64,000 nucleotides of DNA from Pseudonocardia sp. DSM 110487 (GTDB lineage Bacteria > Actinomycetota > Actinomycetes > Mycobacteriales > Pseudonocardiaceae). A model generated the notes under the pieces. It saw only the letters and a program-made list of their open reading frames with translations. It was not told where the DNA came from and searched no databases. Made by a program: the position numbers and the translations under genes. Every line of letters begins with the position of its first letter. Positions within the stretch are counted from its first letter, which is position 1. Where the stretch lies: assembly GCF_019468565.1 (NCBI RefSeq), contig NZ_CP080521.1, forward strand, positions 7,812,001 to 7,876,000, written 5' to 3'. This document shows, in pieces, positions 50,667 to 59,633 of the stretch.

Positions 50667-51694
50667 GGCCGCTGGGCGTGGGGATGATCGGTGCCGGCCC
50701 GGTGACGCAGGCGATCCACCTGCCGACGCTGGCCACGCTCGCCGACCGGTTTCGGGTGCGGCACGTGATGGACGTCGATCCCGAGGTCGCCACCGCCGTG
50801 GCGGCGCGCGTCGGGGCACGGGCGACCACCGACGTCGACCAACTCCTCGCCGATGACGACGTCGACGTGGTGGCGATCTGCAGCCCGCACGAGTTCCACG
50901 CCGACCAGGTCGCCGCGGCGGCACGAGCGGGGAAGCGCGGCGTGCTGTGCGAGAAGCCGTTCGCCACGACGGTGGACGAGGCCCAGCGGATCGCGGCCGT
51001 GTCCGCCGAGACCGGGATCCCGGTCGTGGTCGGGGCGATGCACGCGTACGACCCCGCCGTGGTGGCGTCCTTCCAGGCCCTCGGTGCGCAGGCAGCGGAC
51101 ACGCAGCTGGTCCACGTGCGCACGTACCTGCCCGCCAACGAGGCGATGGTGGATCTCGCGACCGACCCGCTGCCTGCACGCCCCCCGACGCGTGGGCCCG
51201 AGCCGGATGCCCTCGAGGCGGAGGTGGCGATGCTGCGGGGCGGGATACTGGGGCTCGCCACCCACGACCTGCCGCTCGTCCGGTCCGTGCTGCCGGAGAT
51301 CACGGAGGTCACCTCGGCCACCACCGTCCAGCCCTTCGGCTACGAGCTGGCCTTCCGGTGCGGGGCCGGCGCGGCACGGCTGGTGGCGCTGATGCCGGGG
51401 CAGTGGCAGCCGGACTGGACGCTGGACGCCTGGGGTCCCGGCCACCACCTGCACCTGGCCTTCCCACCGTCGTACGTCCTGGCCGGATCCACCGTCGCGG
51501 AGTTGCGCACCGCGGCCGGTTCCCGCAGCTGGCGCTGCGCAACCAACGGCTACCAGAGGGAATGGCTACACCTGGCCGACGTGGTGACCGGCCGCGCCGA
51601 GCTCGCCATATCCGTTCAGGAGGCCGTCGCCGATCTGCTCTACGCGCTACAGCTGGCCGACGGTGCCGAGAAGCTGATCAGGGGCGCGGCATGA
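50663..51694 (+). CDS. Gfo/Idh/MocA family oxidoreductase
   Basis: 343 residues. NAD-binding GMIGAGPVTQAIHLPTL, CSPHEFHADQVAAAARAGKRGVLCEKPFA (the EKP motif with catalytic Lys) and a C-terminal substrate domain. Probably oxidises a sugar hydroxyl (for example C3) to start glycoside cleavage. Overlaps both neighbours by four bases. Confidence 0.9.
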   Translation: MRPLGVGMIGAGPVTQAIHLPTLATLADRFRVRHVMDVDPEVATAVAARVGARATTDVDQLLADDDVDVVAICSPHEFHADQVAAAARAGKRGVLCEKPFATTVDEAQRIAAVSAETGIPVVVGAMHAYDPAVVASFQALGAQAADTQLVHVRTYLPANEAMVDLATDPLPARPPTRGPEPDALEAEVAMLRGGILGLATHDLPLVRSVLPEITEVTSATTVQPFGYELAFRCGAGAARLVALMPGQWQPDWTLDAWGPGHHLHLAFPPSYVLAGSTVAELRTAAGSRSWRCATNGYQREWLHLADVVTGRAELAISVQEAVADLLYALQLADGAEKLIRGAA

Positions 51695-52512
51695 CCGCCC
51701 CACTCACCGTCGCGGCGGCAGGCGAGCGGCACGTGGTCCACCAGCATCACGCAGTGGTGTCCAGCATCCCGGACCGGTTCCGGCCGACCCTGCACGCGGG
51801 CGACGTCACGCTGGTCGACGCCTCCGTCGCGGGTTGGGTGGAGAAGCTCGAAGCCGCCGCGCGACAGGGAGTGCGCGGCGTTCTCGTGGCAGCCGCCGGG
51901 GCCGGGGACGGATCGGACGCGGTGCGGGCCGCGGGCGCGGTCGCCCGCGACGCCGGCGTGGTGGTCGTGGTCGACAGGGGCCGGTCGGCGGATCGCGCAT
52001 GGCGCGATGTTGCACCGAGCTGGCGCGCCGATGCGGCCACAGCGGCGCTCCTGGACAGCACGGCATCGATGACCGACGAAGGACTCGACCGCGTGCTGCT
52101 CGAGCAGCTGGCGCTGGTCCGGGCCGTCGTCGGCAGCCCCGACCACCTCGGCACGGGCACCCTGTCGGCATCGGCGTACCAGATCAGTGGAACGGCGGGC
52201 ACCGTGCGGATCAGTCTCTCCGCCGCTCCGGGGCCCGACCCGGCGCTGGCCGTCGACCTGATCGGCGTGGAGCGGCGCAGACGAGCCCGGTTCGACGGAC
52301 TCGGGCTCGCGGCGCCCGCGCGGATCAGCGAGTTCGACCAGGCCGGGGCGCGGACCGGACCACCCCACTACGAGAGCCCCCACCGGGTGGCCTGGCTCGA
52401 GCTGCATGCCGCTCTCACCGACACCGACGCCGGCTCCCCGCGGCCCGACCTCGACGACCTGGCCGAGGACATCGCGTGGGCCCAGCACCTGCTCGATGCC
52501 GACGGCCCGTGA
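51691..52512 (+). CDS. Unknown protein, last gene of the sugar operon
   Basis: 273 residues; I do not recognise a named family. It opens with a His-rich stretch (ERHVVHQHHAVVSSIPDRFRP) and alternates beta and alpha in the first half (GVRGVLVAAAGAG; AGVVVVVDRG) like a Rossmann half without a glycine-rich loop. The second half (RISLSAAPGPDPALAVDLIGVERRR) resembles the beta-sheet substrate domain of Gfo/Idh/MocA enzymes. It may be a cofactor-less partner of the preceding dehydrogenase. ATGA overlap with that gene indicates tight coupling. Confidence 0.7.
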   Translation: MTAPLTVAAAGERHVVHQHHAVVSSIPDRFRPTLHAGDVTLVDASVAGWVEKLEAAARQGVRGVLVAAAGAGDGSDAVRAAGAVARDAGVVVVVDRGRSADRAWRDVAPSWRADAATAALLDSTASMTDEGLDRVLLEQLALVRAVVGSPDHLGTGTLSASAYQISGTAGTVRISLSAAPGPDPALAVDLIGVERRRRARFDGLGLAAPARISEFDQAGARTGPPHYESPHRVAWLELHAALTDTDAGSPRPDLDDLAEDIAWAQHLLDADGP

Positions 52513-52539
52513 AGTCGCCGCGCCAGCCGAGTGGCCCGG

Positions 52540-53880
52540 CTATCGCGCGACCTCGACCGGCTCCGTGGCGCCCGATCCGGTCCGCAGCTCCACGCGGGCG
52601 GTCTCCCGCACGGTCGCCACGGCCACCAGTCCCACCACGACGGAGAAGACCAGGTAGAACGCGGGGGCGAGCGAGCTACCGGTCGCGCTGATCAGCCAGG
52701 TCGCGACCACCGCGTAGGCGCCGGATCCGATCACCCCGCCGACGTTGAACCCGAGCGACACCCCCGTGTACCGCACCCGGGTCGGGAAGAGCTCCGGATA
52801 GATGGTGTACACGACACCCTGCACGATCCCGAAGGGCACGTTCAGGACCAGCGCCGCGACCACGGCGAGCGCGAGGCTGCCCTGCTGCATGAGCCAGAAG
52901 CACGGCACCGCGAGCACCGCGAACCCGCCCAGCCCCATCGCGAGCACGCTGCGCCGGCCGATCCGGTCCGAGAGCCCGCCCGCCCACGGGATCACGGCCA
53001 GCGGCATCACGGTGATGAGCACCGTCAGCCAGATCGTTCCGGTGAGCGGGTAGCCGAGCACGGCGGACAGGTGCACGACCAGGTACACCGACCCGAGGCC
53101 GCCTGCCGTCATCTGGGCGTAGCCGATGCCGATCACCCGCAGCGTCGCGGCCCCGTGATGGCGCAGCACCTCCGTGACCGGCGCCTTCGCCGGCGCGCTC
53201 TCGGCCACCATCTCCTGGAACAGCGGCGAGTCCTCGACCCGCGTCCTGAGCAGCAGCGCGACGACGAGCAGCGGCGCGCCGACCAGGAACGGGACCCGCC
53301 AGCCCCATGAGGCCATCTGCTCGGTCGTGGTCACGGTCGTCATCAGCCCGACCATGGCCGCCGCGAACCCCATCCCGACCGCGCAACCGACAGAGGTCGC
53401 CGAGCCGAACAGGCCCCGTCGCCGCGCCGGCGCGGACTCGACCGCAAGTGAAGCGGCCCCACCGATCTCGCCGCCCGCCGAGAAGCCCTGCATGATCCTC
53501 AGCAGCGTGAGGAGGATCGGCGCCGCGACGCCCACGGTGGCGTGGGTCGGCAGCAGGCCCGTCGCCACCGTCGCGATACCCATGATCGTCACGGTGGCCA
53601 GCAACACCACCCGCCGGCCGCGCCGGTCGCCGAGCCTGCCGAACACGATCCCGCCCACGGGCCGGGCCAGGAAGCCGCTCCCGAAGACGGCGAGCGTTCC
53701 CAGCAGCCCGACGAGCTCGTCGCCCGCCGGGAAGAACAGCGGTGCCAGCACCACGGCCAGATAGCCGTAGATCGCGAAGTCGTAGTACTCGATGGCGGTG
53801 CCCACCGCCGCGGCGATGCTCGCCCGCCGCCCCGCGCGGGCGGCGTCCTCAGATGATCGTGCCCGTGATGGCGTCGACAT
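52540..53880 (-). CDS. MFS metabolite:H+ symporter (MHS family)
   Basis: 446 residues, 12 predicted helices. AIEYYDFAIYGYLA near the first helix, the loop motif GRLGDRRGRRVVLL, RIMQGFSAGGEIGGA and IYPELFPTRVRYTGVSLGFNVGGVIG are hallmarks of MHS transporters (shikimate, proline/betaine, carboxylates). Convergent with the sugar operon. Preceded on the same strand by the mycofactocin-type SDR gene with an 87-bp gap holding a palindrome. Confidence 0.92.
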   Translation of the reverse strand: MSTPSRARSSEDAARAGRRASIAAAVGTAIEYYDFAIYGYLAVVLAPLFFPAGDELVGLLGTLAVFGSGFLARPVGGIVFGRLGDRRGRRVVLLATVTIMGIATVATGLLPTHATVGVAAPILLTLLRIMQGFSAGGEIGGAASLAVESAPARRRGLFGSATSVGCAVGMGFAAAMVGLMTTVTTTEQMASWGWRVPFLVGAPLLVVALLLRTRVEDSPLFQEMVAESAPAKAPVTEVLRHHGAATLRVIGIGYAQMTAGGLGSVYLVVHLSAVLGYPLTGTIWLTVLITVMPLAVIPWAGGLSDRIGRRSVLAMGLGGFAVLAVPCFWLMQQGSLALAVVAALVLNVPFGIVQGVVYTIYPELFPTRVRYTGVSLGFNVGGVIGSGAYAVVATWLISATGSSLAPAFYLVFSVVVGLVAVATVRETARVELRTGSGATEPVEVAR

Positions 53881-53944
53881 CGGCGACCCTTCGACAGGTG
53901 ACGACGGCAGCGTCGTCGGACCGGAACAGATTGGAACATATACC

Positions 53945-53962
53945 TGAACTGAGCTCGGTTCA
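53945..53962. promoter_or_regulatory. Palindromic operator upstream of the MFS gene
   Basis: TGAACTGAGCTCGGTTCA, near-perfect over 18 bp. Shares the TGAA-N10-TTCA frame and spacing with the palindrome at 58445-58462. Confidence 0.5.
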
Positions 53963-53967
53963 ATACG

Positions 53968-54798
53968 TCAGACCACCGAGGCCCCCGCGTCGATCGGCAG
54001 CGAGGCGCCCGTGATGTAACGCGCCTCGTTCGAGGCGAGGAAGAGGACCGCGTTGCTCACGTCCTCCGGCTCCACCCAGGGCACCGGGATCGCGTTGAGT
54101 GCCGTCATCGGGCCGACGACGTCGGCCTTCGTGGGGTTCTCGAGATCCGGGCGGAAGAGCCGGAAACTCCACTCGTTGTCCAGCATCGGGGTGTTGACCT
54201 GGGTGGGGTGGATGGCGTTGACCCGGACGCGGTGCGGCGCGAGCTCCGCCGCGAGGACGCGCGCGATGCCGACCACCCCGTGCTTGGCCGCCGCGTAGTG
54301 CCCGATGTTCTGCCAGGTGCGGATCGCCGCCATCGAGCTGGTCAGGACGATCGACCCGCCGCCTGCTGCGATCACGTGCGGAACGGTGGCCTTGCAGGTG
54401 TGCCAGACCCCGGTGAGGTTCACGTCGATCACGTCCCGCCAGACCTCCTCTGGCAGCTCGTGAAGCTTCCCGTTCGACGAGATCCCGGCGTTGGCGACGA
54501 CGACGTCGAGGCGGCCGAGCCGCGCAAGGCCCTCCTCGACCGCGGCCGACAGCGCCGCGTAGTCCCTCACATCCGCCTCGACGGCGACCACGCGCCGGTC
54601 GAGCTCCTCGATCTGCCGGGCCGTCTCCGCCAGGTCGTCGGCCGTGGCCATCGGGAACGGGACGTTCGCCATCTGCCGGCAGATGTCGATCGCCACGACG
54701 TCCGCGCCCTCCCGGGCCAGCCGGACCGCATGGCTGCGGCCCTGCCCGCGCGCGGCCCCGGTCACCAGCGCGACCCTGCCTTCGAGCTTGCCTGCCAC
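53968..54798 (-). CDS. Mycofactocin-coupled SDR family oxidoreductase
   Basis: 276 residues. The N-terminus (EGRVALVTGAARGQGRSHAVRLAREGADVVAIDIC) is the signature of mycofactocin-dependent SDRs, which hold NAD tightly and pass electrons to mycofactocin; YAAAKHG supplies Tyr-x3-Lys. GTG start with GGAAGGGG upstream. In operon with the OYE-type and LLM genes. Likely oxidises a terpenoid or other secondary alcohol. Confidence 0.88.
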   Translation of the reverse strand: MAGKLEGRVALVTGAARGQGRSHAVRLAREGADVVAIDICRQMANVPFPMATADDLAETARQIEELDRRVVAVEADVRDYAALSAAVEEGLARLGRLDVVVANAGISSNGKLHELPEEVWRDVIDVNLTGVWHTCKATVPHVIAAGGGSIVLTSSMAAIRTWQNIGHYAAAKHGVVGIARVLAAELAPHRVRVNAIHPTQVNTPMLDNEWSFRLFRPDLENPTKADVVGPMTALNAIPVPWVEPEDVSNAVLFLASNEARYITGASLPIDAGASVV

Positions 54799-54800
54799 TG

Positions 54801-56783
54801 CTACCCCTTCCCGTCGGGCCGGCCGATACGTGCCGCAGTGCGCGTACGGATGTCGAGGCCGGCGGCCCGGCCCTCGGCGATCGCGTGGCTCACCTGGCGA
54901 GGTGCCACGGCGTCGCCGATCCGGGTGGCCGGCCGGTCCGGATGCGGCACCGGCCGCGGATACCGGGTGCCGACCTGCACCACGAGGTCGGCGGGCACCG
55001 TTTCCTCCGCGCCGTCGAGCACCCGGCGCAGCCGCAGCACCCCGCCATCCCACGCGACGGGCGCACACAGCGGCCGGACGTCCAAGGGGCGGCCGGCGAG
55101 CCGCTCCAGGAGCTGCGTGCGCGACTCGGCCGGGATGGCCCCGGCGAACGCGCTGCCGGGTGTGGTGAGCACGACTCGCGGGACGCCCGCGGCGAGCGCG
55201 GCCTCGACCGCGCCGACACCGGGCCAGCCGCCGAACCCGTCGTCACACACCACCACCGAGCGGGTGCCGGTCAGCAGCGTCCCGGCGTCGCGCAACAAGG
55301 TCTCCGCGGTGACGGCACCCTCGACGGTCGGCACGGACTCCTGCGCGCCCACCGCCCACACGATCTCGTCGGCGGCCGCAAGATCCGCCTCCGTCGGTTC
55401 CGCACCGAGCCGGACCCGCACGCCGAGCGCGTCGAGCCGTCGGCGGTAGTAGGCCAGCAGGTCCGCCCAGCCGGAGCGGTGCGGGGCGGCCGACGCGGAG
55501 CACAGCTGACCGCCGATCCGGCGCGACCGCTCCAGGAGCACCACCTCGACGCCCGGACGCGCGGACGCGGTGATCGCACACTCAAGGCCGGCAGGGCCGG
55601 CGCCGACGACGAGCACCCGCGGCCCCGACGGGACGTGCCCGGCGGGCCGGTAGGGCCGTGCGGGCTTGCGCGACTCGCCGGCCGGCGCGAGGTCCGGGTT
55701 GACGGCGCAGAGTCCGGTCGGGTCGTAGCTGCGGCAGTCCTGCAGGCAGGCGACGCACGGCCGGATCTCGGCGTCGCGGCCGTCGAGCACCTTGCGCGCG
55801 AAGTCCGGATCCGCGATGTGCGCCCGCGCGCTCCCGACCAGGTCCGCGGCCCCGGACTCGAGCGCCTCCGCGATGTCGGCGGACCGGCGGAACGCCGCAC
55901 AGAGCAGCAACGGGACGCCCAGCTCCGCCCGCAGTTCCGCCGTGGAATCGAGCAGAGCGCGGCCGAGCAGCGGAGGTCGCACCGTCCCCATGTCTGGGAC
56001 GTACCGCCCGCGGTCGCCCCAGGTCAGGTCGAGGTAGTCGAATGGCGCTTCCGCCTGCACAAGGGGCAGCAGCTCGGCGAGCTCCTCCAGCCGCAGGTGT
56101 CGCGGCCCGTCCCCCTCCACCGACACGCGCACCCCGACGACAACGCGGTCGCCTGCACCGGCCCGCACCGCCCGGACGACCTCCGCGAGCGCCCGTGCGC
56201 GGTTCGCCGGGCTGCCGCCGTAGCGGTCGGTGCGGGTGTTGGCGGACCTGGAGAGGAACTGCGCCAGCAGGTACCCGTGCGCCGCGTGGATCTCGACGAC
56301 CTCGAACCCCGCCTCCACGCAGTGCGCGGTGCTGACCCGGTAGTCCTCCGCGATCCGGGCCACCTCGTCGACGTCGAGCGGCCGGGCGGGCGCAGGCTCG
56401 CGCGGGCCCGGCACCGGGCTCGGCGCCACGAACGGCAGGAAGGTGCCCGCGCCCAGCGTCTCGCGGCCGAGGTGGCCGAGCTGGATACCGGCGACGGCAC
56501 CGCCCGACCGCATCGCCGCGGCCCGTTCGGCGAGGCCCGGAATCGCCCGCCGGTCGTAGGCCTCGGTGAGGATCCGGTTCTTGAGCACCGAGTCCGGCGA
56601 CACCTGGGTGCCGCCGGCGATCAGCAGGGCGGCACCGCCGGCCGATAGCCGGGTCCAGTAGGCCGCGTCCTGCGCCGTGGGAACGCCGTCGGTCACGGTG
56701 GCCAGGCCGTGCGCGGTCACCACGAGCCGGTTGCGCAACGTCAGGCCACCGAGGGCGAGCGGCGCACCGGCCGGGTGTGTCAT
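54801..56783 (-). CDS. FAD/FMN-dependent enoate reductase (OYE / 2,4-dienoyl-CoA reductase type)
   Basis: 660 residues. N-terminal OYE-type TIM barrel (LRNRLVVTAHGLATV; EIHAAHGYLLAQFLSRSANTRTDRYGGS), a Cys cluster for 4Fe-4S (RPCVACLQDC ... GLCAVNP, about 343-365), then an FAD/NAD domain (VLVVGAGPAGLECAITA). Same plan as FadH and trimethylamine dehydrogenase relatives. Overlaps the LLM gene by four bases and is two bases from the SDR gene. Confidence 0.9.
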   Translation of the reverse strand: MTHPAGAPLALGGLTLRNRLVVTAHGLATVTDGVPTAQDAAYWTRLSAGGAALLIAGGTQVSPDSVLKNRILTEAYDRRAIPGLAERAAAMRSGGAVAGIQLGHLGRETLGAGTFLPFVAPSPVPGPREPAPARPLDVDEVARIAEDYRVSTAHCVEAGFEVVEIHAAHGYLLAQFLSRSANTRTDRYGGSPANRARALAEVVRAVRAGAGDRVVVGVRVSVEGDGPRHLRLEELAELLPLVQAEAPFDYLDLTWGDRGRYVPDMGTVRPPLLGRALLDSTAELRAELGVPLLLCAAFRRSADIAEALESGAADLVGSARAHIADPDFARKVLDGRDAEIRPCVACLQDCRSYDPTGLCAVNPDLAPAGESRKPARPYRPAGHVPSGPRVLVVGAGPAGLECAITASARPGVEVVLLERSRRIGGQLCSASAAPHRSGWADLLAYYRRRLDALGVRVRLGAEPTEADLAAADEIVWAVGAQESVPTVEGAVTAETLLRDAGTLLTGTRSVVVCDDGFGGWPGVGAVEAALAAGVPRVVLTTPGSAFAGAIPAESRTQLLERLAGRPLDVRPLCAPVAWDGGVLRLRRVLDGAEETVPADLVVQVGTRYPRPVPHPDRPATRIGDAVAPRQVSHAIAEGRAAGLDIRTRTAARIGRPDGKG

Positions 56784-57964
56784 TGCTGCTTCTCGGCTGC
56801 GTACGTCTTCGTCGCCTGCTCGATGGCGCTGATCGTCCGGTCCTTCCAGACGGTCGTCGAGCCTGCCCCCTTGGCGCCGAGCACCCAGTCGTGCGAGGCG
56901 TGCATGGGTGCGAGCTGGCCGCGGAAGTGCGGGATGACGTACTCGGCGAACAGCTCGACGGACTTCTCCCGGGCGCGGGGCGACGCGAAGTCGGTCAGGT
57001 TCATCACGAAGCAGCCGAACCCGCCACTCTGCTCCGCCAGGCTCTCGATCAGCCGGATCGCGTCGTCAGGGGTGCCGATGAGGATGTTGCCCGCGTCGAT
57101 CGCCTCGTCGATCCGGCCCTCGAACCCGGTCTCCTGCGAGGCCGGGAGCGGGGAGATCTCACCGAGGTAGCCCCAGATCTCCTCGAAGCCGTACCGGCAG
57201 TCCTCCCGGGCCTGCTCGGCCGTCTCGGCGATGTGCATGATGCCGGCGAGGCGCCAGTCCGCCTGGGAGACCTGCGTCCCGGCCTCGGCCGCTTCCGCCT
57301 CGACGATCGACCAGTGGTCGCGCAGCGCCGCGAACGCGGCGGGCGATGTCGCGGCCAGGTTGATCATGCCGACACCAAGGCGGCCTGCGGTGCGCGGCCC
57401 GGCCGGAGAGGCGACCGCCGCGACGACCGTGTCGATCGTCGGGCGGCTGTACGGCAGGACCTGGAGCCGGGCGTCGCGCAGGCTGAACCACTCGGTCTCG
57501 GCGGTGACGACCTCGCCGCGGCACAGCCGCACCACGACCTCGGCCGCCTCCAGCATCCGCTCGCGCAGGACGCCGGCGTCGAGGCCGATCATGTGCGCGT
57601 CCGACGCGAGCTGCCCAGGACCGAAACCCATGATCGCGCGGCCGCGGGAGAGGTGGTCGAGCAGCACCATCCGCTCGGCCACCATGAACGGGTTGTGGTA
57701 CGGCAACGAGATCACCCCGGCGCCGAGCTTGATCGTCCGGGTGCGCTCGGCCGCCGCGGCCAGGAAGACCTCAGGGGAGCCGATCGGCTCGTGCCCACCC
57801 GAGTGGTGCTCACCGATCCACGCCTCCTGGAACCCCAGCCGGTCGGCGAGCTCGATGAGCCGCAGGTCGCGCTCGAAGCTGAGCGTCGGGTTGATCCCGA
57901 TCTTGTGGAACGGGGCCTGGAAGACGCCGAACCGGGTGGGGCCGTTGCGGAGATCGCTGGACAT
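56780..57964 (-). CDS. LLM class flavin-dependent oxidoreductase
   Basis: 394 residues, luciferase-like barrel: FGVFQAPFHKIGINPTLSFERDLRLIELADRLGFQEAWIGEHHSGG, GAGVISLPYHNPFMVAERMVLLDHLSRGRAIMGFGPG. Uses FMNH2 or F420. Start after CGAGGGAGAACC. Operon member; might be a terpene or ketone monooxygenase needing a separate flavin reductase. Confidence 0.9.
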   Translation of the reverse strand: MSSDLRNGPTRFGVFQAPFHKIGINPTLSFERDLRLIELADRLGFQEAWIGEHHSGGHEPIGSPEVFLAAAAERTRTIKLGAGVISLPYHNPFMVAERMVLLDHLSRGRAIMGFGPGQLASDAHMIGLDAGVLRERMLEAAEVVVRLCRGEVVTAETEWFSLRDARLQVLPYSRPTIDTVVAAVASPAGPRTAGRLGVGMINLAATSPAAFAALRDHWSIVEAEAAEAGTQVSQADWRLAGIMHIAETAEQAREDCRYGFEEIWGYLGEISPLPASQETGFEGRIDEAIDAGNILIGTPDDAIRLIESLAEQSGGFGCFVMNLTDFASPRAREKSVELFAEYVIPHFRGQLAPMHASHDWVLGAKGAGSTTVWKDRTISAIEQATKTYAAEKQQ

Positions 57965-57978
57965 GGTTCTCCCTCGGG

Positions 57979-58425
57979 TCATCCGATGACGGGTGCTTCG
58001 ACGCGACCGCCGAAGCCCTGGACGAGGCGCACGGAATCGAAGGCCTCGACGAACCGCGTGATCCGGCCGTCCCGGACCGTGAAGCGGCTGAGGTAGTCGT
58101 TCGTGTAGCGCAGGCTCGGGTCGGCCATCCGCATGTCACTGCGGTACTCGGCGAGCACCTCGCCGGGGTCGGAATGGAGCGTGTCGAGCCGGAGGTCGTG
58201 CAGGTTCTCGGAGAGGATCATCGAGCTGACCGAACGCTGGAAGTCGAGCAGAGCCTCGCGGCCATCGATGCGGGTCCGCATCCCCGGCGCGGGGAACCTG
58301 ATCTCGAACACGACGTCCTCGGCGAGCAGGTCGCACATACCGTCGAAGTCCCAGGCGTTGATCAGGGCGATGTAGTCGCGCACGAGACCGAGATTCGTCT
58401 GCCGCAGAGCGCCGTCCGGTGCCAT
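57979..58425 (-). CDS. SnoaL-like (NTF2-fold) protein
   Basis: 148 residues. INAWDFDGMCDLLAEDVVFEIRFPAPGMRTRIDGREALLDF and a C-terminal RFTVRDGRITRFVEAFD are typical. First gene of the operon, 14 bp before the LLM gene; Met at 58425 has AGGTGG upstream. Promoter region carries the TGAAGT/ACTTCA palindrome. Confidence 0.82.
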   Translation of the reverse strand: MAPDGALRQTNLGLVRDYIALINAWDFDGMCDLLAEDVVFEIRFPAPGMRTRIDGREALLDFQRSVSSMILSENLHDLRLDTLHSDPGEVLAEYRSDMRMADPSLRYTNDYLSRFTVRDGRITRFVEAFDSVRLVQGFGGRVEAPVIG

Positions 58426-58444
58426 CGAGCAACCACCTCGCCTA

Positions 58445-58462
58445 TGAAGTGAATTGACTTCA
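58445..58462. promoter_or_regulatory. MarR operator
   Basis: TGAAGTGAATTGACTTCA, with perfect 6-bp arms and an imperfect centre, 19 bp upstream of the SnoaL-like gene and about 190 bp from the divergent marR start. The remainder of 58463-58650 shows nothing distinctive. Confidence 0.6.
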
Positions 58463-58650
58463 GTTAAGGTAGTCACGGGACGCCGCGGTGGTCAACACTC
58501 GCGATGAAGCACCCCGCCGACCTGCAACGACCGCCGGCGGTCTTGCCGCGGACTCGTCAGAAGCGTCGCCGCCACGCCGCACGCTGACGACCACGATCGA
58601 CACAAGGCACGATCTGTGACGTGCGGCAAGGCCCAGGAGAAGGCGGCGAA

Positions 58651-59145
58651 GTGGACGAGCTAGCAGAGATCGCGACGGCGAAGGATGCCGCCGACAACGA
58701 GCTGGTCCTCGCCTTCGGGCGACTGCAGGGGGCGGCCAACCGGCTGGAGTACATCCTCGGGCACGCCCTCGAGGAGCAGTGCGGCATCAGCCATCTCGTC
58801 TTCGAGGTGCTACTCATCCTCGGACGGGCGGGCGAGCCGGGACTCTCGATGCGGGCCATCGCACGGGAACAGGTGCTGACGACCGGCGGCGCGACCCGAC
58901 TGGTCGACCGCATGGAGGCGGCCGGCCTGGTCCAACGCGTCGAGGACCCGGTCGACCGGCGCGGGCGGCTTGTGCGCCTCACCCCGCAGGGCGAGCAGAC
59001 GGCGGTCACCGCGTCCCGGATCCACGTCCAGAACATCCGCCGCTACTTCCTGGAACCACTCCCGCCGGAGGACCGGGACCAGTTCGCCGAGAACCTGCGC
59101 ATCCTGAGCCACTCGGCCCGGGACATGCTGCCCCGCCTGCCCTGA
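58651..59145 (+). CDS. MarR family regulator
   Basis: About 164 residues. Winged helix (SMRAIAREQVLTTGGATRLVDRMEAAGLVQRVEDPVDRRGRLVRLTPQG). GTG 58651 after GGAGAAGG is preferred; a GTG 30 bases earlier is also in frame. Divergent from the SnoaL-LLM-OYE-SDR operon and the likely repressor of it and of the MFS gene. Confidence 0.88.
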   Translation: MDELAEIATAKDAADNELVLAFGRLQGAANRLEYILGHALEEQCGISHLVFEVLLILGRAGEPGLSMRAIAREQVLTTGGATRLVDRMEAAGLVQRVEDPVDRRGRLVRLTPQGEQTAVTASRIHVQNIRRYFLEPLPPEDRDQFAENLRILSHSARDMLPRLP

Positions 59146-59172
59146 CGGCCCCCTCGACCGCGCCCGGGGGGC

Positions 59173-59592
59173 TCAGCCGGTAAATTCGTTGACGCCAAGG
59201 GCGAAGTCCCAGTGGCCAACCCCATTGCCGGCGAGGCCCACCGTGACCACGCCCACTCCTTCCAGCCAGTGCGCCATTTTCAGGCCGCCGACGTCCAGCG
59301 GACGCAGCCCGAGGCTCTCGATGAATGCCGCCACGCCCGCCTTGGCCCGCGCATCGTCGCCAGCGATGAAGACGTCGGGCCGGCCCTTCTCCAGGACACT
59401 ACGGAAGATGGTGTTGAACGCCTTCACCACGCTCGCGCCGGCCGGGGCCACCTTGGCGACTTCCTGCGCGATCGAGGTCTCCTCGCTGTGGGCCAGTCCG
59501 TCGAACGTGGCGTTGAAGGGGTTGCTGATGTCGACGATGACCTTGCCCGCGAGGGCGTCTCCGTACTCGGCGACGACCGGTCGGAGCGCAAG
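59173..59592 (-). pseudogene. 5'-truncated NADPH-dependent F420 reductase-like gene
   Basis: Readable from an in-frame TAG at 59593-59595: PVVAEYGDALAGKVIVDISNPFN, then VKAFNTIFRSVLEKGRPDVFIAGDD and the end GHWDFALGVNEFTG. The first 70 or so residues with the NADP-binding GxGxxG are gone and no start codon precedes the homologous part until residue MAPAG. The break lies at the edge of the tetR operator, so the shared divergent promoter survived while the 5' coding part was lost. Confidence 0.75.
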
Positions 59593-59596
59593 CTAT

Positions 59597-59624
59597 GTAG
59601 ACCGATCCGTACCGAACGGTCTAC
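59597..59624. promoter_or_regulatory. TetR operator
   Basis: GTAGACCG and CGGTCTAC form a perfect 8-bp inverted repeat with a 12-bp spacer, nine bases upstream of the tetR ATG. An inner ACCG...CGGT adds symmetry. Confidence 0.65.
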
Positions 59625-59633
59625 GCTGGCGGC

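Noticed and set aside
53968..55068. A longer start for the mycofactocin-type SDR
   Set aside because: The extra 90 residues lie inside the OYE-type gene and are Arg/Gly-rich; the GTG at 54798 has a good ribosome site and the family's N-terminus.
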